From NCBI GenBank assembly GCA_000310025.1, contig FN649728.1, forward strand, positions 7,164,704 through 7,228,703: 64,000 nt of DNA, given 5' to 3'. The notes below the pieces were generated by a model. That model was not told where the DNA came from. It searched no databases and saw only the letters and a list, made by a program, of their open reading frames with translations. The position numbers and the translations under genes are program-made. Of this stretch, positions 21,996 through 34,975 are shown one piece after another. Within the stretch, counting starts at the first letter, position 1; each line of letters opens with the position of its first letter. Source of the stretch: Ectocarpus siliculosus (lineage: Eukaryota; Sar; Phaeophyceae; Ectocarpales; Ectocarpaceae).

Positions 21996-24900
21996 GGCCT
22001 CGGTAGTGCTGCGTCGCTGGTCGCCACTTATTTCTCAACAGCACCTGAATACAGACAGAAGCAACATTGTGAGCAAGTGTCGGGACCGAACAATACGATA
22101 GATACGTTGCCCGGTCGGCCCTGTGGTCTGGCGGTAACCTCGAAACCGCCACACCGTACATACACTGAACAGTGTGGTACACGTCTCACCACGAAAAATA
22201 AACGCATATCGCCAAAGTAAAAGGGACAATAAATCCCAAACATATATTCGCGACTATTACCTTCAAGTTTAGGGGAAACATTGCGTACTACACCTCTAGA
22301 CAAAGAACCCAAGGGTGGTGCCGGGCTTGCCTGTCACTGCCGGATTTCCTAACAATTTACGTGCAGTAGTGAACGTGGATACATTGTCGGCGGCCATGAC
22401 GTACGGCGGTATTTTTTTCGGTGGTCGGAGGCGATGACATCGATTTGGCGGAGGCGATTGAAAATATCTGGCGGTGACGTTTCGACGGTAGGTGGTTCAT
22501 GCGTCGTTGGTGGTAGCGACTTTGGCGGAAGAGGTAAAACCAAACGCCGACCGTAAACCGGCGGTAAAGTGGTGCGGCCTACCAGGGCGATATTTTTAGC
22601 GCGGAAACGAAGGCCTCATGGTCGCAAATTCAAGCGACAGGAACAAGGCGGCCATTAATACCATTGGTACGTTAGGGCGGTAATCCGTACACATGGCATC
22701 ATCGCCGGTGATTTTCATGGTTTAGCATCCAAATTTAGCAAAAACTGAAACATATTTCCGGGGTTGAGAGTATCCTGACATTTCAAGTTTTGTGTCTTAA
22801 TGTGCTCCGTGCTGGTAACGAGGGTAATATCTACGACACGGAGACTTCGACGCAGTCTCTACACACGGATTCGGAGGTCGATTCATCCACTAAGGCAGGA
22901 CGGTTCGACTCAAACGGTTTCGGTAGCATCCATGCAAAACTCGCCGCTCCATGGAGAAAATTGCAACATGAAAGATGGCCCGGAGCCTTCTTAACAGTCT
23001 TCGTCAACTTCACAGAGAAAAAATCGTACTAGGTTGCTCGGGGAATCAAAAACACACTGCCAACATTTAGTCGTCGGGGGTGTGGGCCGACACCAGCACT
23101 GCAAATTGGTATTGTTCCTACGTACGATTGTGCACGTTGCCCGAATATAATCGCAACAGAAAGAAATGAGCAAACAACAGCGACAAAAATACACTCCCCG
23201 AACCGTTGTTGTTCCGGCGTTGGCGCACAGACATTTTAACGTAGAGTAGAGCTTCCGCTGTCAGGTACGCCTCAGCCTCGACATCCGCACGCACCCATCT
23301 ATCTGTGCCTCTGAAACGTACTAGTTTAGTGATGATTGTGACTGGAATTCGGCCTTGCATGCGCTCAGTATATCACCCAACAAACGTGTTATGAGGTGTA
23401 ATCTCCGTACACGTCCATTTAATTCCCTTGAGTGAACCTCAGTGGCCGCGAAGCAGTTCCCGGGTGCAAAATATCATCGCCAACCCGAAAACAAGACCAA
23501 AAGCGGAGTACCAGGCTTTCAGAACAAGGCATGGTGCACAAGATCCAAGTCGCCTGCATGCGTATGTACATGTACATCCGCTCTTCAGCAGAGTCAAGCC
23601 ATTGGGTCGAAATTGAAGGTTCGTGACTGAAATTCCAACTGCCGAGCGAACATCACACGTGCATGTGCCCGTCATTACACTCACACCTGAGATGCGTATG
23701 GCAGCAGGTCACCATGAATACCATCCTCTGCTTGGAATCCCATGTCTTCACATAGTTGGAGGTGCGATCATTCACTTGTCCCACCACAGTCGTCACTGAA
23801 ATATGCGTCGAGGACACAATATATTGGCATAGATTCGACCGTTGCCAACGCACGAACGTTGCTTGTCGTGCAAGAAGGCTCGAGTTTTCACTGCACGTTT
23901 TTGGGCCTGTGCGGACGGACAACGGCCTGACAAGATCCAGTTTTACTCAAAGCTACACGTCCAGCATACCTCCACCGGTCACAAACAAACACCGCCAGCC
24001 GGTAGCGGAATCTGCACTGCAATTTCGGCATCACCACGGGTTCCACGGTGATAGTCCTCGCAGAAAGCGAGATCAAAGGGGTGGAGAAGCAAGGCTGTCT
24101 GGTGGATATGGACGTTCAGGACTATCCAGGCGGTTTGAACTGCCCCGCTCCGGGACATTTCCCAATGAAAAAACGCGCTCCGCTCCGCTTCGTAAACTAG
24201 TGAGAAATAATGATGACCAGGGCATGAAGGGCTTCTCCACCCCCACTGGGCGGCGAGGCCCGAACCGCAAGGCGAAGGAGGTGGGTGCGCATGAAACAAA
24301 GAGATCAACCAAAATCGTTTAACCAATACGTGACAGGGTTAATTTTCTAAGTTTTTTCCGACAACTGGCTCTCTGCGGTCAAAGATCTTTAAAGCATGGG
24401 TGTGCACCCATAAATCACGGCGGCAAGGGTGGTGCATCAGTGGGTCCATGTGTGGGGCTCACAGGGATGGGGACGCTGTATATGTATGGTTGACGAACAG
24501 GACTGTTGTACAGCAATGTAGCAGCTACGCGGAGAGAAATAGACTGTACAGCAGCAGGAGGTTCTGAGCAGGTGTGCATGCCTGTCTCCGACAGCAACCG
24601 TCCGCACAGAGGATGTGTACCTGTGAAAGAAATACCTGTGGGCACATCTTCTCCAACTCATCCTTGGAGGATAAGGCAAGCGCATATGCTAGCAGCGCTA
24701 GATTCTGTACTACAAAGACAGAGCGTTGATCGGACCTGTAGTCCCGAAAACCCTTGCTTTTGAGCGAAATTTTGCACACAGCAGACGAACCACCCGTCAC
24801 TCCCAATTCTGGGAACCACACGCACCGCAATCACAACATCAAGCACCGAGGCAGTACGTTAGCATCGGCTCCGGTGGGCGCTTTCTCTGCTCTTCCCCGC

Positions 24901-25945
24901 GGATGCGGCACCGGGTTGATCACATGTTCAGGGCGCTGTATGTACGCTCCGGTGGTATTTGCGTGTGAATCTTACACTACCGGTAGGCAGTAGATTGGAT
25001 CTGGAAAGGATATCTGCCCCACGTCAGAGAGATTAGGCATGGGTGAAAAGTATTGTACTATGTGAGTCCTGTGCGCATTGCTGATAAGCGTACTTTTGGT
25101 GTGGGCTGCCTGTGTCTCCCTGCTGGTCTCTATGTATGTTTTTTTGCTCTTAGCCGAGGCACAACGGCGATCTTTCCGCACGCAAAGTGATCGGAGCTTA
25201 GAACAAAGCTGAATCGGTCTGTAGTCACGCAAGGGTTAATGTAGGAGCGTAAGGACTGTTTGAAAGGTGAAATAATTATGCGCATGACCGAGGCGGAAAA
25301 CGGTAGTTTGAGCCGGTCTAGAAACCTGCTGACGTCTGGGCTTTCGCAGTTTTCTACCCCAACAACGTACTGCAGTAATATGTCGAACGACAAAGTATAA
25401 AGCGTGAGTGGACTGGGAGCGTGTAAGGCAGGAGGGCTCACGACACAGCAATGTAGGCGAACGGAACCGCACGTGGTAATACATTGAACGTAGTATCAAA
25501 AGAGAATGTCGCAAGAATATGAGGTGGAAACGAAAAACATGAGCTAGCGGGTTATAGGAATGCAAAAAGGTCACCAAACAATTTAGAGGCAGAAACGTGA
25601 TGAATACATAGTTGGTGCCTTGAATGTTGTAAAACCATAGCGTACCAGGTTACCCGAAAGACCCCCCCGCCCGTTGGGGGCGGGGGGGGGGCCGTGTACT
25701 CATAGTCTTGCATGCCGTAGACATTAGATTAGACCATTGACCTCGCATTCCTACCCAGCCGGGGCGGAGCACGTCGGGTTCTAACCGGACCAGGCTCTCA
25801 AATCACCAAGTGCGAAGCGCCGTGAGGCATTCGGCGAGTCGCATCAAGGGTGCGCTGCATCCCGCTAAGGGTGTTCGGCATTTTGTGCATACTTCCTTGC
25901 GTACGGATGACAGCTGCGTATGCCTTAATTTGTTTTCTGGTGCTT
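21996..25945. other. About 4 kb without recognisable genes
   Basis: No exon with a known motif was seen. The stretch 22380-22560 is unusually rich in GGCGGT/GGCGA. A 188-codon plus-strand frame at 23756-24322 has compositionally odd, Arg-rich content and no motif. A GC-rich hairpin lies at about 25662-25691. CAGCAG-rich sequence is common throughout 24.5-25 kb. Confidence 0.4.
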
Positions 25946-27851
25946 TCACTCCAGAGAGAGTTGTAAGCACTGTGTAACTGCCTCGAGGATGCTTGACCAA
26001 TTTGACACAACGTGGTGCGATTTCCCCCGCTGTTCGTCGTTTGTCAAAGAGGACATGCCAAGACCTTCCGGAAAAAACACTTTGTATTTCGGGAGACTGA
26101 GCTCAACCCCTTTTTGGGAGAGACGTTCCTGAATCCAATCCGTTACAGTGGATATGGCCTGCATGTTCCTAGCCAAACCTGGTGGAAGATGCGCTTGGAG
26201 GTCGTCGACGTTATTGATAAGTTTGACTCCTGGCACTGGTGGCTTGTTGTTGAACTCTTTCATTATATCAAAGAGTCCTGCACAGCAGCCTAACCCTCCC
26301 AAACTACAGCCTTGTTGAACTCCGCGCTGTGAAAGAATAACCAACCTCGATCGAACCATCTTCCATTTTGAACAGAAGTTTCGCCTTGGTTCGAGCGTAG
26401 ATGTTCCCGAAGTATATCAGTGTGGCGTATGAGTGGCCACTGCTGGCAAGATGGAAAATCTGCGCATGCTGTTGTAAGCAATTTTCCCATTGAAGGATAG
26501 AATGGTGCTGCCTTTCTGGTGGCTAAGGGCTGCTGTGAAAGCCACTATCTCAACTCCTCCTGGAACACCACCTCCGAACTGGTTTGCTGCCTCGAAGATG
26601 TTGGCAATCCCTCCCTTGTTTGCCGCTGATGACGCGACGCAAAACCCCTCCAACTGCAAAAACGGCCGTTTTTTCTCTCCCAGCGCTGAAAGGTTGGCAC
26701 TGGTGTGGAGTTTCCAAAGAAATCCGGAAGCTCGTCTCCATAGGAGACTTCAAGCTGAAGTTCGCCAGCTTAGAGATACGAAAAACGAAGAACATCAGGC
26801 CCCGGAGCACTCTGAGGGTTGGGTTTGTTTACCGTCTACTTGATGAACTTGATATCGAATGGTTCATCAGCTTCGGCGTCGGAGTCTATCTTGTGCGTTT
26901 TACTAGGATCTCCCGCAGCTTTGATGCTGGAAGCCCACACAACAGCACCATGGTCAGGATCTTCGTTAGGGTGTAGGTTGCGAACATGCTCCAGCGTGTC
27001 GTTGCTACGCGGTGAAGATGCTGGGGAGATTAAGGCACTGGCAGCTTTCGTGATGCCTCCTCTTTCATGCGCAAGTATTGTGGTTCTTTGTTGGCGATTG
27101 TCTTCAGTATCCGCATAATACTGAAGTCGACGATTCTTCTCGTACATCATGAGCCAGGCGATAGGTTCACTCAGATCACCATTTGCAGAGCGGTTAAATC
27201 GGGATACCCTGTTCATCCTTCCATCAGCCGATTCGTGCAATGCTCGGAGAAGTTTGAGTTGTCTTTCAACACGTGCAGATTCTGTCTTTCTGCAGATCCA
27301 TGTGTACAGCTCCAAACGCTTGCACGAAGAGAATGACGACATGTTGGAAGTGTTTGCAAAATACTTTCGCCAGTTTCGGATCGACGTGTTTGAATGTCGA
27401 AAAAATGACGTTTCAAGAGTATCTTGATGAACCTGATCCAGGGCACTGCTGACGTCGTTGATGTCCCACGGTAATTGGAGTTGCCGCCTGTCCTCATCAT
27501 CCTCTTGCGACGATTGCAACGACTCAGAGAGAGATGGAGACGATGTAGTACGTGATTCGCAAATATGCTTGGTGCGTGCAGAGATAAGGTCGCTGCATGT
27601 GCCACATGCGGCGTAATCGGGTGCTTGGCTGCTCGAGCGTAAGGATCCAGGGACAGACAAACTGAGTAGTAGCTCCTTTCCTCGACCTTTATGCTGATGT
27701 TTTGCTGTGTAGCCAGATTCCTCGCCGTCAGGTTATTTGATCCTTTGCTGATGCAGAGGGGACATGAATACCGTACTTCCGTTGGGCATCGTGGCGCAGG
27801 TCCAGGTCCGGGTAATGGTGGTGACAAATCTTGATTGATGACACCACTCAT
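25946..27851 (-). pseudogene. LINE-type non-LTR retrotransposon, ORF with reverse transcriptase, decayed
   Basis: A minus-strand frame (27660-26836) contains a Cys-His element (CGTCSDLISARTKHICE). Upstream, in another frame, lies CPLCISKGSNNLTARNL (from 27851), so the N-terminal zinc-finger region is already frameshifted. After TAG (26838-26836) the same frame continues with SAPGPDVLRFSYL and a second stop, TAA (26772-26770), which is the region just before the RT palm in LINEs. Further on, in three different frames, are GFCVASSAANKGG with SFNGKIAYNSMRR (motif A region), LIYFGNIYARTKAKLLF, and RGVQQGCSLGG with NNVDDL (motif B and the catalytic box). The motif A aspartate position reads Asn, and the YxDD box reads NVDD. 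At least two frameshifts and two stops make it inactive. The RT family assignment is from motif order; the exact clade is not assigned. No endonuclease was seen. Confidence 0.75.
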
Positions 27852-29616
27852 CGCCGATGCGACTGGAGGCTACAGTGCAAAGCGACTCCACGTCAGTCCA
27901 TCAGTCTACCGCTGCTGCTGCTCCTACCTTCAACCACGCTACTGAGCGTGCGAGGTGGAAGTGGTGATCTCACACGAATTGGCCAAGGGCTGTGGATTTA
28001 TGTGTGTACTTGTCATAGCTTCCCGCGAGACTGTCGGGAATGTTATGCGGAAACCGAGAACGATCTTGACGTTCGTTCGAAATTTTCAGTTGTTTTCGGG
28101 TGGTGTGCTGGATGTACCATGGAAGGCACGATTCTCACCCATCCTTGCTACAATGTCCCACATACCGTGTGTACTCGTGTCGTTGTCAATTGTCACGTGA
28201 GGCCTCCTGTACGAACCTACAGTGTAGTGGGCACACCCTCGCAGGTTCTGTACGCAGTGTTCCCGGCATGCCGCGAAGTGTGCTGGTGCTGCTGTTCCCC
28301 GTGTTGGTGTTCAGCAACATACTCACACGCGTACGTCATCTGGGCGCTACCATAGCTAAGGGAATGCCTAGGGTTGTATCATGAGGCGCATGCGCGGCTG
28401 TGCCGTATCGTGCTGTGTGGGCAATTGCTGCAAACCTGCTGCTGCTTAGAGTACAGCATATGCATTTGTATGTCCTGACCGCAACTACTGCTGACAGACG
28501 TCCTTCAATGTATCTCCTGGACTGCCGTCCTCTGCGACGCTTAATGCAGTATGGGCGCGCTCCTGGAATCATGGCTTGGCGTCTATATATGGTGGGCACG
28601 GTAGTCATATTTCCGCCAAAGACTCCACCCAGTCACACAACAACAAACTCATGTCCGCCAAGACTCCACCCAGTGACACAACAACAGCAAAAAAAACGTC
28701 GTATACTTGTTGCATATTTTACGAAGTCTGCCAGTAATTAATTAACATGTGCAATCGGCTAGCTAAAGGGTATGCATGGGTGCGGTTTCACATGTATAGG
28801 TGGCATGGGTGCCATCCACGGTTGATCGTCATTTGTTTTTATTCGGGGGAGGACGATACTGAACCATCCCGAGCCTACACCGCTTTTTTAGTGGCGAACC
28901 TTGCGCCGAGTGGAATGCTACGCCCCGGCGAGTGGCCTTGCTATTGCTTTTGCCTAGTTCTTGGGAACGTTATCGGAGGAAAACCTGTGCGTGCAGCACG
29001 AGCATATCGATGTGTCCACGAAGGCACAGGAACAGCTTCGCGAAAAAAAAATAAAAGATGGCCACATCTGCATATATATTGTGCCGGAGGGGGAACCTTC
29101 CTCACCTACGGCTTAACGTGCTTCGTCTACCACGGGACCATCCCGGCCAGGATGATCGCCCTGTCTCTCAAGATCGCGGAGAGAAGTGAGTGCGTGTCTG
29201 GATTCATTTCAAGTTGGTTGTGTGCCGCGATTGGGGTGTGGATGGAAACATACATGTAGTCTATCTGTTGCCTGTATTCTATCCTCGGTGTGTTCCGACT
29301 TTCCTATTGCACCCGACCGGTGCGTCCACAAAACAACACACGCTACTACATGCACGCCATCATGTACAGTCACACAGCAGTCCCCACCGGGTCCACCTTT
29401 GCTGCCATAAGAGCAATGATGGTGCATCGTGAACAGCAGTCGTGGACTAGAAATTGTTCATATGTTCTTCGTTTTTAGATCATCGGTGTTCTATGTTTCA
29501 TCAGTATGACCATAACGAATCTTTGGTTGGTATGGTCTATTTTGATGTTCGATATATTTTCCCATGCGGTCGTTCGTGCGTCCTAACCGCTCCACACGCT
29601 ACTCCTATACTGCAAA
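27852..29616. other. No confidently recognisable gene
   Basis: A 170-codon plus-strand frame (28747-29259) contains a hydrophobic protein-like stretch (LTYGLTCFVYHGTIPARMIA, about 29100-29160) followed by a GTGAGT donor at about 29187, which may be a lone exon, but no partner exon was found. A short two-copy repeat (TCCGCCAAAGACTCCACCCA-like) lies at 28610-28690. Confidence 0.35.
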
Positions 29617-29975
29617 GGCCCGTGCACATATATATACAGGAATCCAAACATCGTTGTGTATGCGGAAGCCCGTGTGCACACACGCTGTGCCAAATATAAG
29701 ACTCAGGCGGTGCAAAGCCCGTGCGTCCGTGGCAGGCAATGAGAAAATACGGCTGAAAAAATGCTTGTCCTATTGAGCGAAACTCCGCCTACCTGTGTAT
29801 TTTGAATGTGAGCAATTTTACCGCTCCCCAAGCTACTGTTGCAAAAGCTCGTGCTCACAGTACAAACATCGTTGTGTATGCGGAAGCCCGTGCACATGTA
29901 AGACTCAGGCGCGTGAGTCCGTGGCCGGCAACGAGAAAATGCGCCTGAAACATTCTGCCTGTGTATTTTGGATGT
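29617..29975. repeat. Two diverged tandem copies (about 200-bp period)
   Basis: Both copies share CAAACATCGTTGTGTATGCG, GAAGCCCGTG, TAAGACTCAGGC and GTCCGTGGC..GGCAA.GAGAAAAT (near 29647-29750 and 29862-29945). Non-coding. Confidence 0.7.
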
Positions 29976-30377
29976 GAGCATATTTTCCCGAAGGCTGCGG
30001 CAGGTGTTGAAAGTTTCAGCTGGTGGAGTGTTCTGTGTTAGTGGCACTTTGGATATGTGTCTGATCTACATGCGCTGTATGCGCCTGATGGGGGGTATGT
30101 GAATGGGTATGAAGAATATGGGGAGTGGGAGAAGACCCCTGGTGCAAGAGAGAGAAAAAGCCCACGAGCTCATTTGCCTGAGGGGCTTGTGTGACGGATA
30201 CATAATACATGGTCCTCCTTCATATGTTGTTCCTGGGATAACATAGCACCCAGTCTCAACACCACAGACCGCTGAGGGCGGCAGGGCACACTCACACGAA
30301 ATGTCGCGTGGAACCTAGCCAGGCCAGGTGTCGGTTCAGCGATGACGGAAGCACGAAAGAAATAATTCAAAGAAGCG

Positions 30378-31887
30378 ATGGAGAAGATGAAGCAGGAAGC
30401 CGAAAGTGCAGCCGAGAGTGCGGCGAGGGAAGCGGCAGCCGCGGCAGCCAAGATGGCGGATCTGCAGAGGAGAGTTGAGGAGGCAGAGGAGAGGAGCTCA
30501 GCAGGGGACGCTACTTGAGATGGGGTGGGTGATGCCGGTTACACGGCTGGTAACTTTAGGATGGACGGCGCCAGCTATGCGCCTGGGTACCGTAGGGATG
30601 GAGTCGCTGGGGGGGTGGCCACTCTTGGAGCCGGGGGAGCGGCCACTTATTTTCAAGATGATCGCATGAAGCGTAGAGACCAGAAGCCACCGGTGAACGA
30701 CAGCAAGTTGAAGCTGTTTAAGAGGGTGTTCGAGGTCTTCCTCAGCCGTGAAGGTCTTGTGCACACACTCGCGAAGCCGGCGAGTCCTGATCCACGCATC
30801 TGGCTCATCCACACGTCAAGGAGCGAAAACGTCCGCTTTCACGGTGAGCAGCGCGTGCGTGACCATGAGTGTGCTTTTGAGTACCTGACGCGCGCCACGA
30901 AGGGGGCCAAACTTCAAGCTAAAATCTTGGAAGCTAGGACTGTGTTTGGGGCGTAGGAGGCTGCCCACGAGTTCTGCCTCCCGATGAGTGATCCCGAGAA
31001 GGAGGCTCTGAAGCTGTCTCGGACCAACATTTCTTCGCCGATCTGGCGGGACCGCTGCCGCGCTCGGCGGGCGGTTCCACCTACGTCTTGTGCATCGTCG
31101 ACGACGGCACCAACTTCGGTGTTCTGAAGTTTCTCAAGGCCAAGAGCGCCCCCGCCGTGTGCACAGCACTCCGTGGGTTTTTCGTCCCTTATCAGGGTCT
31201 GTGCTCCACCCACGGCAACTTCCAGCTGCTTCGCACGGACTTCGCGAGTTCCTGAACGAGCTGGTTGATGATCGCCTCCTCGAGTTCGGCATCACGCGGA
31301 AGCTAACCTCTCCGGACAGAGGCCAAAAACGCAACGGCAAGGTGGAGCGGTGGGTCGGTCTCATCAGGGAAGGGGGGCGAGCGGCGGTGGAGGAGGCTGT
31401 GCACCTGTTCCCCGACATCCAGTTCCCCACGAAGGCCCTCACGTTCGACGCCGTCTAGCCGGAGGCCTTTGCGTGGATGTCTGACTGCATAGACGTTCCC
31501 GCACGGCTTGACCAGAAGCCTCACATGCGGTGCCCGTATGAACGGCTCTACGGCAAGCGCCCTTTCCGCCCCCCGCTGCCGTTTCTGATGCGGGGTTTTC
31601 ACCATGCCCGGCGCTCCCCCAAGATCGAGGCCAAAGCGGAACGCTGCTTCTTCCTCAACAGCGGCGTCGGCCACTCGCGGAACTCGTACAAGGTCCTCTA
31701 CCCCTCGGGCCTTGCAGGATACACCACGGATGTTGTCTTCGGCTACAGCAGGCGCCCGTGTTTCACCGGTGCTTTGGCGGCGTACGGCGCCGCCGCCGCC
31801 CGGGATCCGTGGGCAAACGGCGGCCTTCACAAGGGGATCGCAGCCGTTCGCGGCGATGGACGCAGCAGCGATGGAGCGGGCGCCCGC
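30378..31887 (+). pseudogene. Ty1/copia-like retrotransposon gag-integrase remnant
   Basis: A plus-strand reading path starts near 30378 with an Ala/Glu/Lys-rich coiled coil (EKMKQEAESAAESAAREA; RRVEEAEERS). It is interrupted by TGA at 30516-30518 and continues in frame as a gag-like region to TAG at 30954-30956. Past a frame change it carries integrase-core sequence: FFADLAGPLPRSAGGSTYV, CIVDDGTNFG (catalytic Asp context), LLRTDFAS, then after a second frameshift (about 31235) FLNELVDDRLLEFGITRKL and NGKVERWVGL (the NG..ER catalytic Glu region). TAG at 31456-31458 lies in frame before AFAWMSD. The downstream part has the copia-typical YERLYGKRPF, RCFFLNSGVGHS and GYTTDVVFG. Protease, RT and RNase H are absent; the frame runs directly into the foldback element at 31888. 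No LTR was identified. Confidence 0.75.
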
Positions 31888-32958
31888 TGTAAATCAACAA
31901 TGGCCGGGCAATGCCCTGCACAATTGTTCCGTTTGGAAACATGCATACAAGCGTACAATACCCCGTGGACTATACTGCATTCGGCAGTCTATATGCGAAA
32001 TGCACGGGACACGCTCTGAAATCGAGACCGATCCAGCATGGTTGACATGCATCTGCAATGTATGGCGCTGTGCTGGCGGCGAGCTCGCGCCCGCAAAGAG
32101 GGCGGAGGGGAGAGGCAGGACCAGCTCACACAGAAACGCCGTTGACATCAATCACGCACACACCATCTTATCCTTACTTTATCTAACAGCAGGACACTGC
32201 TGTGTCGTCCGACTCAATCACCCTTCCTGTCGGTAGGGAGAAGAAAGAGTGCTCGCGTTCTTTTTCATCGGCTCGTACGGCTGGAGCCTGACGTCTTCTT
32301 ACTTGATTGATTGGTCGGCTTGGTTGGCTGGCAAGCGTGACCGCTGCTGCTACAGCAGTAGTTCAAGCAAGAACACATCGCATTGAGACACAGCAGACAA
32401 CAAACGCACGCACACATGCATGTGCATGTCAACCATCCTAGATCGGTCTCGATTTCATAGCGTGACCCGTGCATCTCGCATACAGACTGCCGAACTGCCG
32501 AATGCAGTATAGTCCACAGGGTATTGTACGCGGTTGCACATTTCCAAACGGAACAATTGTGCTGGGGCATTGCCCGGCCATTGTTGATTTACAGCGGAAG
32601 AGTTGATTGTTGGTAGGGGCGGAGAATGATTCCTGCCCCGTTGCCATGGTTGTTATTGGGCGGGAAGATTCGCCTTTTTGCATCCTTTTGTTGGAGGGGA
32701 AAAGGAGTTGAGAAGATTCCTGCGGGGGAAATGATTGATGAAAGGGTCTCACTTCCCGTCAAGAAAGGGTATATTTCCGAAAACAAGATACAGTTGTTGA
32801 GAAAAGTAGTCACAGCAGGGTGAACCCTGCGCCTTTTCGGACGTACCGGGATGAAATTGGCGCTGACCAATGATATGTGTGCATTTACAGTTGTTAATGA
32901 CTTTGTACCCAGATGAGTGGCTTTTCGACCAGGGTATACCCTGTTGTGTCGTTTTCCC
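31888..32958. mobile_element. Foldback element, family 2, left-truncated copy
   Basis: Right arm (about 32427-32958) is homologous to the right arm of the complete copy at 46505-47039, including GGAACAATTGTGC, GCCCGGCCATTGTTGATTTA, CCCGTTGCCATGGTTGTTAT, CAGGGTATACCCTG and the terminal CGTTTTCCC. The left arm survives only from 31888 to about 32052, where CTGTAAATCAACAATGGCCG is the reverse complement of the right-arm block. The outer half of the left arm is missing, replaced by the copia-like remnant, so either the copia element was cut when this arrived or both were joined by deletion. Confidence 0.8.
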
Positions 32959-34455
32959 AAAATACAGGTCGCGTTATGATGAGGATGTACCGGTATGTAT
33001 ATAGGCACAGCAGTAGCCCTCAATTGCTGTTCGCCTGCCGCTCGGTTGCAGAAACTGAACGTTGGCGGAGGCAGATGAGAAGTAAAAATGGGAGCACACA
33101 GCAGACTGCTGTCGAGCAGACTGGGCGAACTGCGTGATCTCATTTGGCGGCGTCCTATGCATACCACATGACGGAGTTGCACCGCGCGCAAGATGACACG
33201 GTGACGGCACGGCTGTCTACTGATAACGATCGCGGTGGATGAGATGTGATTAGCCAGCCCTTGATGAGACTTGACACGAAGGCACATACCACGCGGGTTG
33301 TCAAGCCCCCAGAGTAGGTAGTAGTCCCCTCGTAGTTCCAGGGCTGGTCGCTCCAGCCGAGCGTGTTCCATCATCATCCTGCCCTCGTCCCGCCGTACTC
33401 ATTTCTGCTAGCTACGGGTCCAACTTCGATGTAGCTAGCTGCTGCCCTCCTTCCCGCGTGACCCTCCGACGCGGGCTACGTGTTACACACTGTGCATTCC
33501 TCAACACGTGGCCCTTGGTCCAGTAGACACGCGTCTACCAAACTCTTGATGCAGGAGCAGCGAGGCAGCAGAATGAGAACTCCGTGAGACCTTTCTTTTT
33601 GTACGACCCCAGAAAACCAAACCAAGACAACCCAACCAACACGCCTCCGGGGCGGCACAACAACAACAACCCAAATACAACCGTAGATCTGGGAGATGTT
33701 CCGAATTCTTCCGTGCACAATAAACTACAGTTTATTCGGTCTTCGACAACAAACTTTCATAAAAAAAATCCCCTCTAGTTTTGAAGTGCCGTTTGTGTCT
33801 TGTAACGAGATGGCGGCGTGACGGCGAGGGTGGATCAGAAGAAGGTGGTACATCATGTGTTGTGTTGTTGATTCGTGTTGTCGTCTTCATGCAACTGTTC
33901 CGAACCTTCTTCAGTACGCTGAACTATAGTTGGGCTAACACTCGGGGTCGATTCTCCCGTGGTCACAGGCTAAATGGCCCAAAAAAAGGTATATTCCCGA
34001 AGGGTCCGCAAACCAATAGAAAAAAAAGTCAAGGACAGATTCGAGAGTGATGGCCACTCACTCCGCTCGACTGTAGACGCTATGGACATGCCGAAAGAAG
34101 ATAAGAATACTGCCGCAAGTGTTAACACGAACCAACCGAGCTTAGGAGAGGGGGAAACCGTACTGTACTACAAGGTCTGCCTTCGGGACGTGGGTTTCTA
34201 CCCTCCCTCAGGTGACGCAAGACCACCTGAGCATCGACCGAAGAAGGACTGCGTGTCTTCCAACGCTTGGATTTCCCCACAAAACATCGCGCACGTTGTT
34301 ATTCTACATAGGAGCCAGCTAATAGGGACAATATTTTGGCAGCGAAAACTCAGACTTCCATGATGCCACTAATTGATCATGGCAGATTTCCGATGAGAAC
34401 CGAATTTGAAGGCGAAACAACACCACAGATGGGTCATGTTCAACACTGCAGCTTG
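32959..34455. other. No recognisable gene
   Basis: A plus-strand frame at 33974-34363 (129 codons, Lys-rich start KKVYSRRVRKPIEKKVKD) has no assignable motif or convincing splice partners. CAACAACAAC lies near 33659. Confidence 0.35.
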
Positions 34456-34975
34456 ATGCATGCTCTCACGCACCCATACATATATGGAGATCAGGCATCT
34501 CTTCGCGTCTACACCCGAGACTCGGCACGCTCAGAGAGATCCTTATCACACCAGTGTCCTGGTGATCTAAGATGAAATGGTTCGGCCTTTGTGTCATACC
34601 GGTGCTGTCACATCCATGCCTGTGTATTTGTCTCGCACGGCCGTTGCTTTTTTTCTTCAGTCTTGCTTTGTCAGCTGGAGACCTGCATGATGCGTGTGTG
34701 TGTGTGATGTGTGATGTAATGTCGAACATATTTGTGCCACACTCAGCTCGCTCCAGAGCTCACGCATCTTGTCGCGTCTACACCCAAGACTCAGTATTGC
34801 CAGAGAGATTCCTTCTACACCAGTGTCCTGATGATCTGGGATAACATGGTGCAGCCAGTGTGTCATACTGATAGGTGCTGTCACATGTCCATGCCTACTG
34901 CTGCTGTGTATTCGTCCCACACCGCCGTTGGCTTTTTTTCTGGCGTTTGATGGCTGGCGGACCGCGTGCAGCTCA
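34456..34975. repeat. Two diverged tandem copies (about 270-bp period)
   Basis: Shared landmarks in both copies are TCGCGTCTACACCC.AGACTC, CACCAGTGTCCTG.TGATCT, GTGTCATAC..., GCTGTCACAT and a closing TTTTTTCTG/CTGGCG tract. Non-coding. Confidence 0.7.

Noticed and set aside
23756-24322. 188-codon plus-strand frame
   Set aside because: No motif, no convincing splice partners, Arg-rich composition typical of chance frames in GC-rich DNA.
28747-29259. 170-codon plus-strand frame as a complete gene
   Set aside because: Only a short hydrophobic stretch near its end looks protein-like; the rest is compositionally random and no start context or homologous motif supports it.
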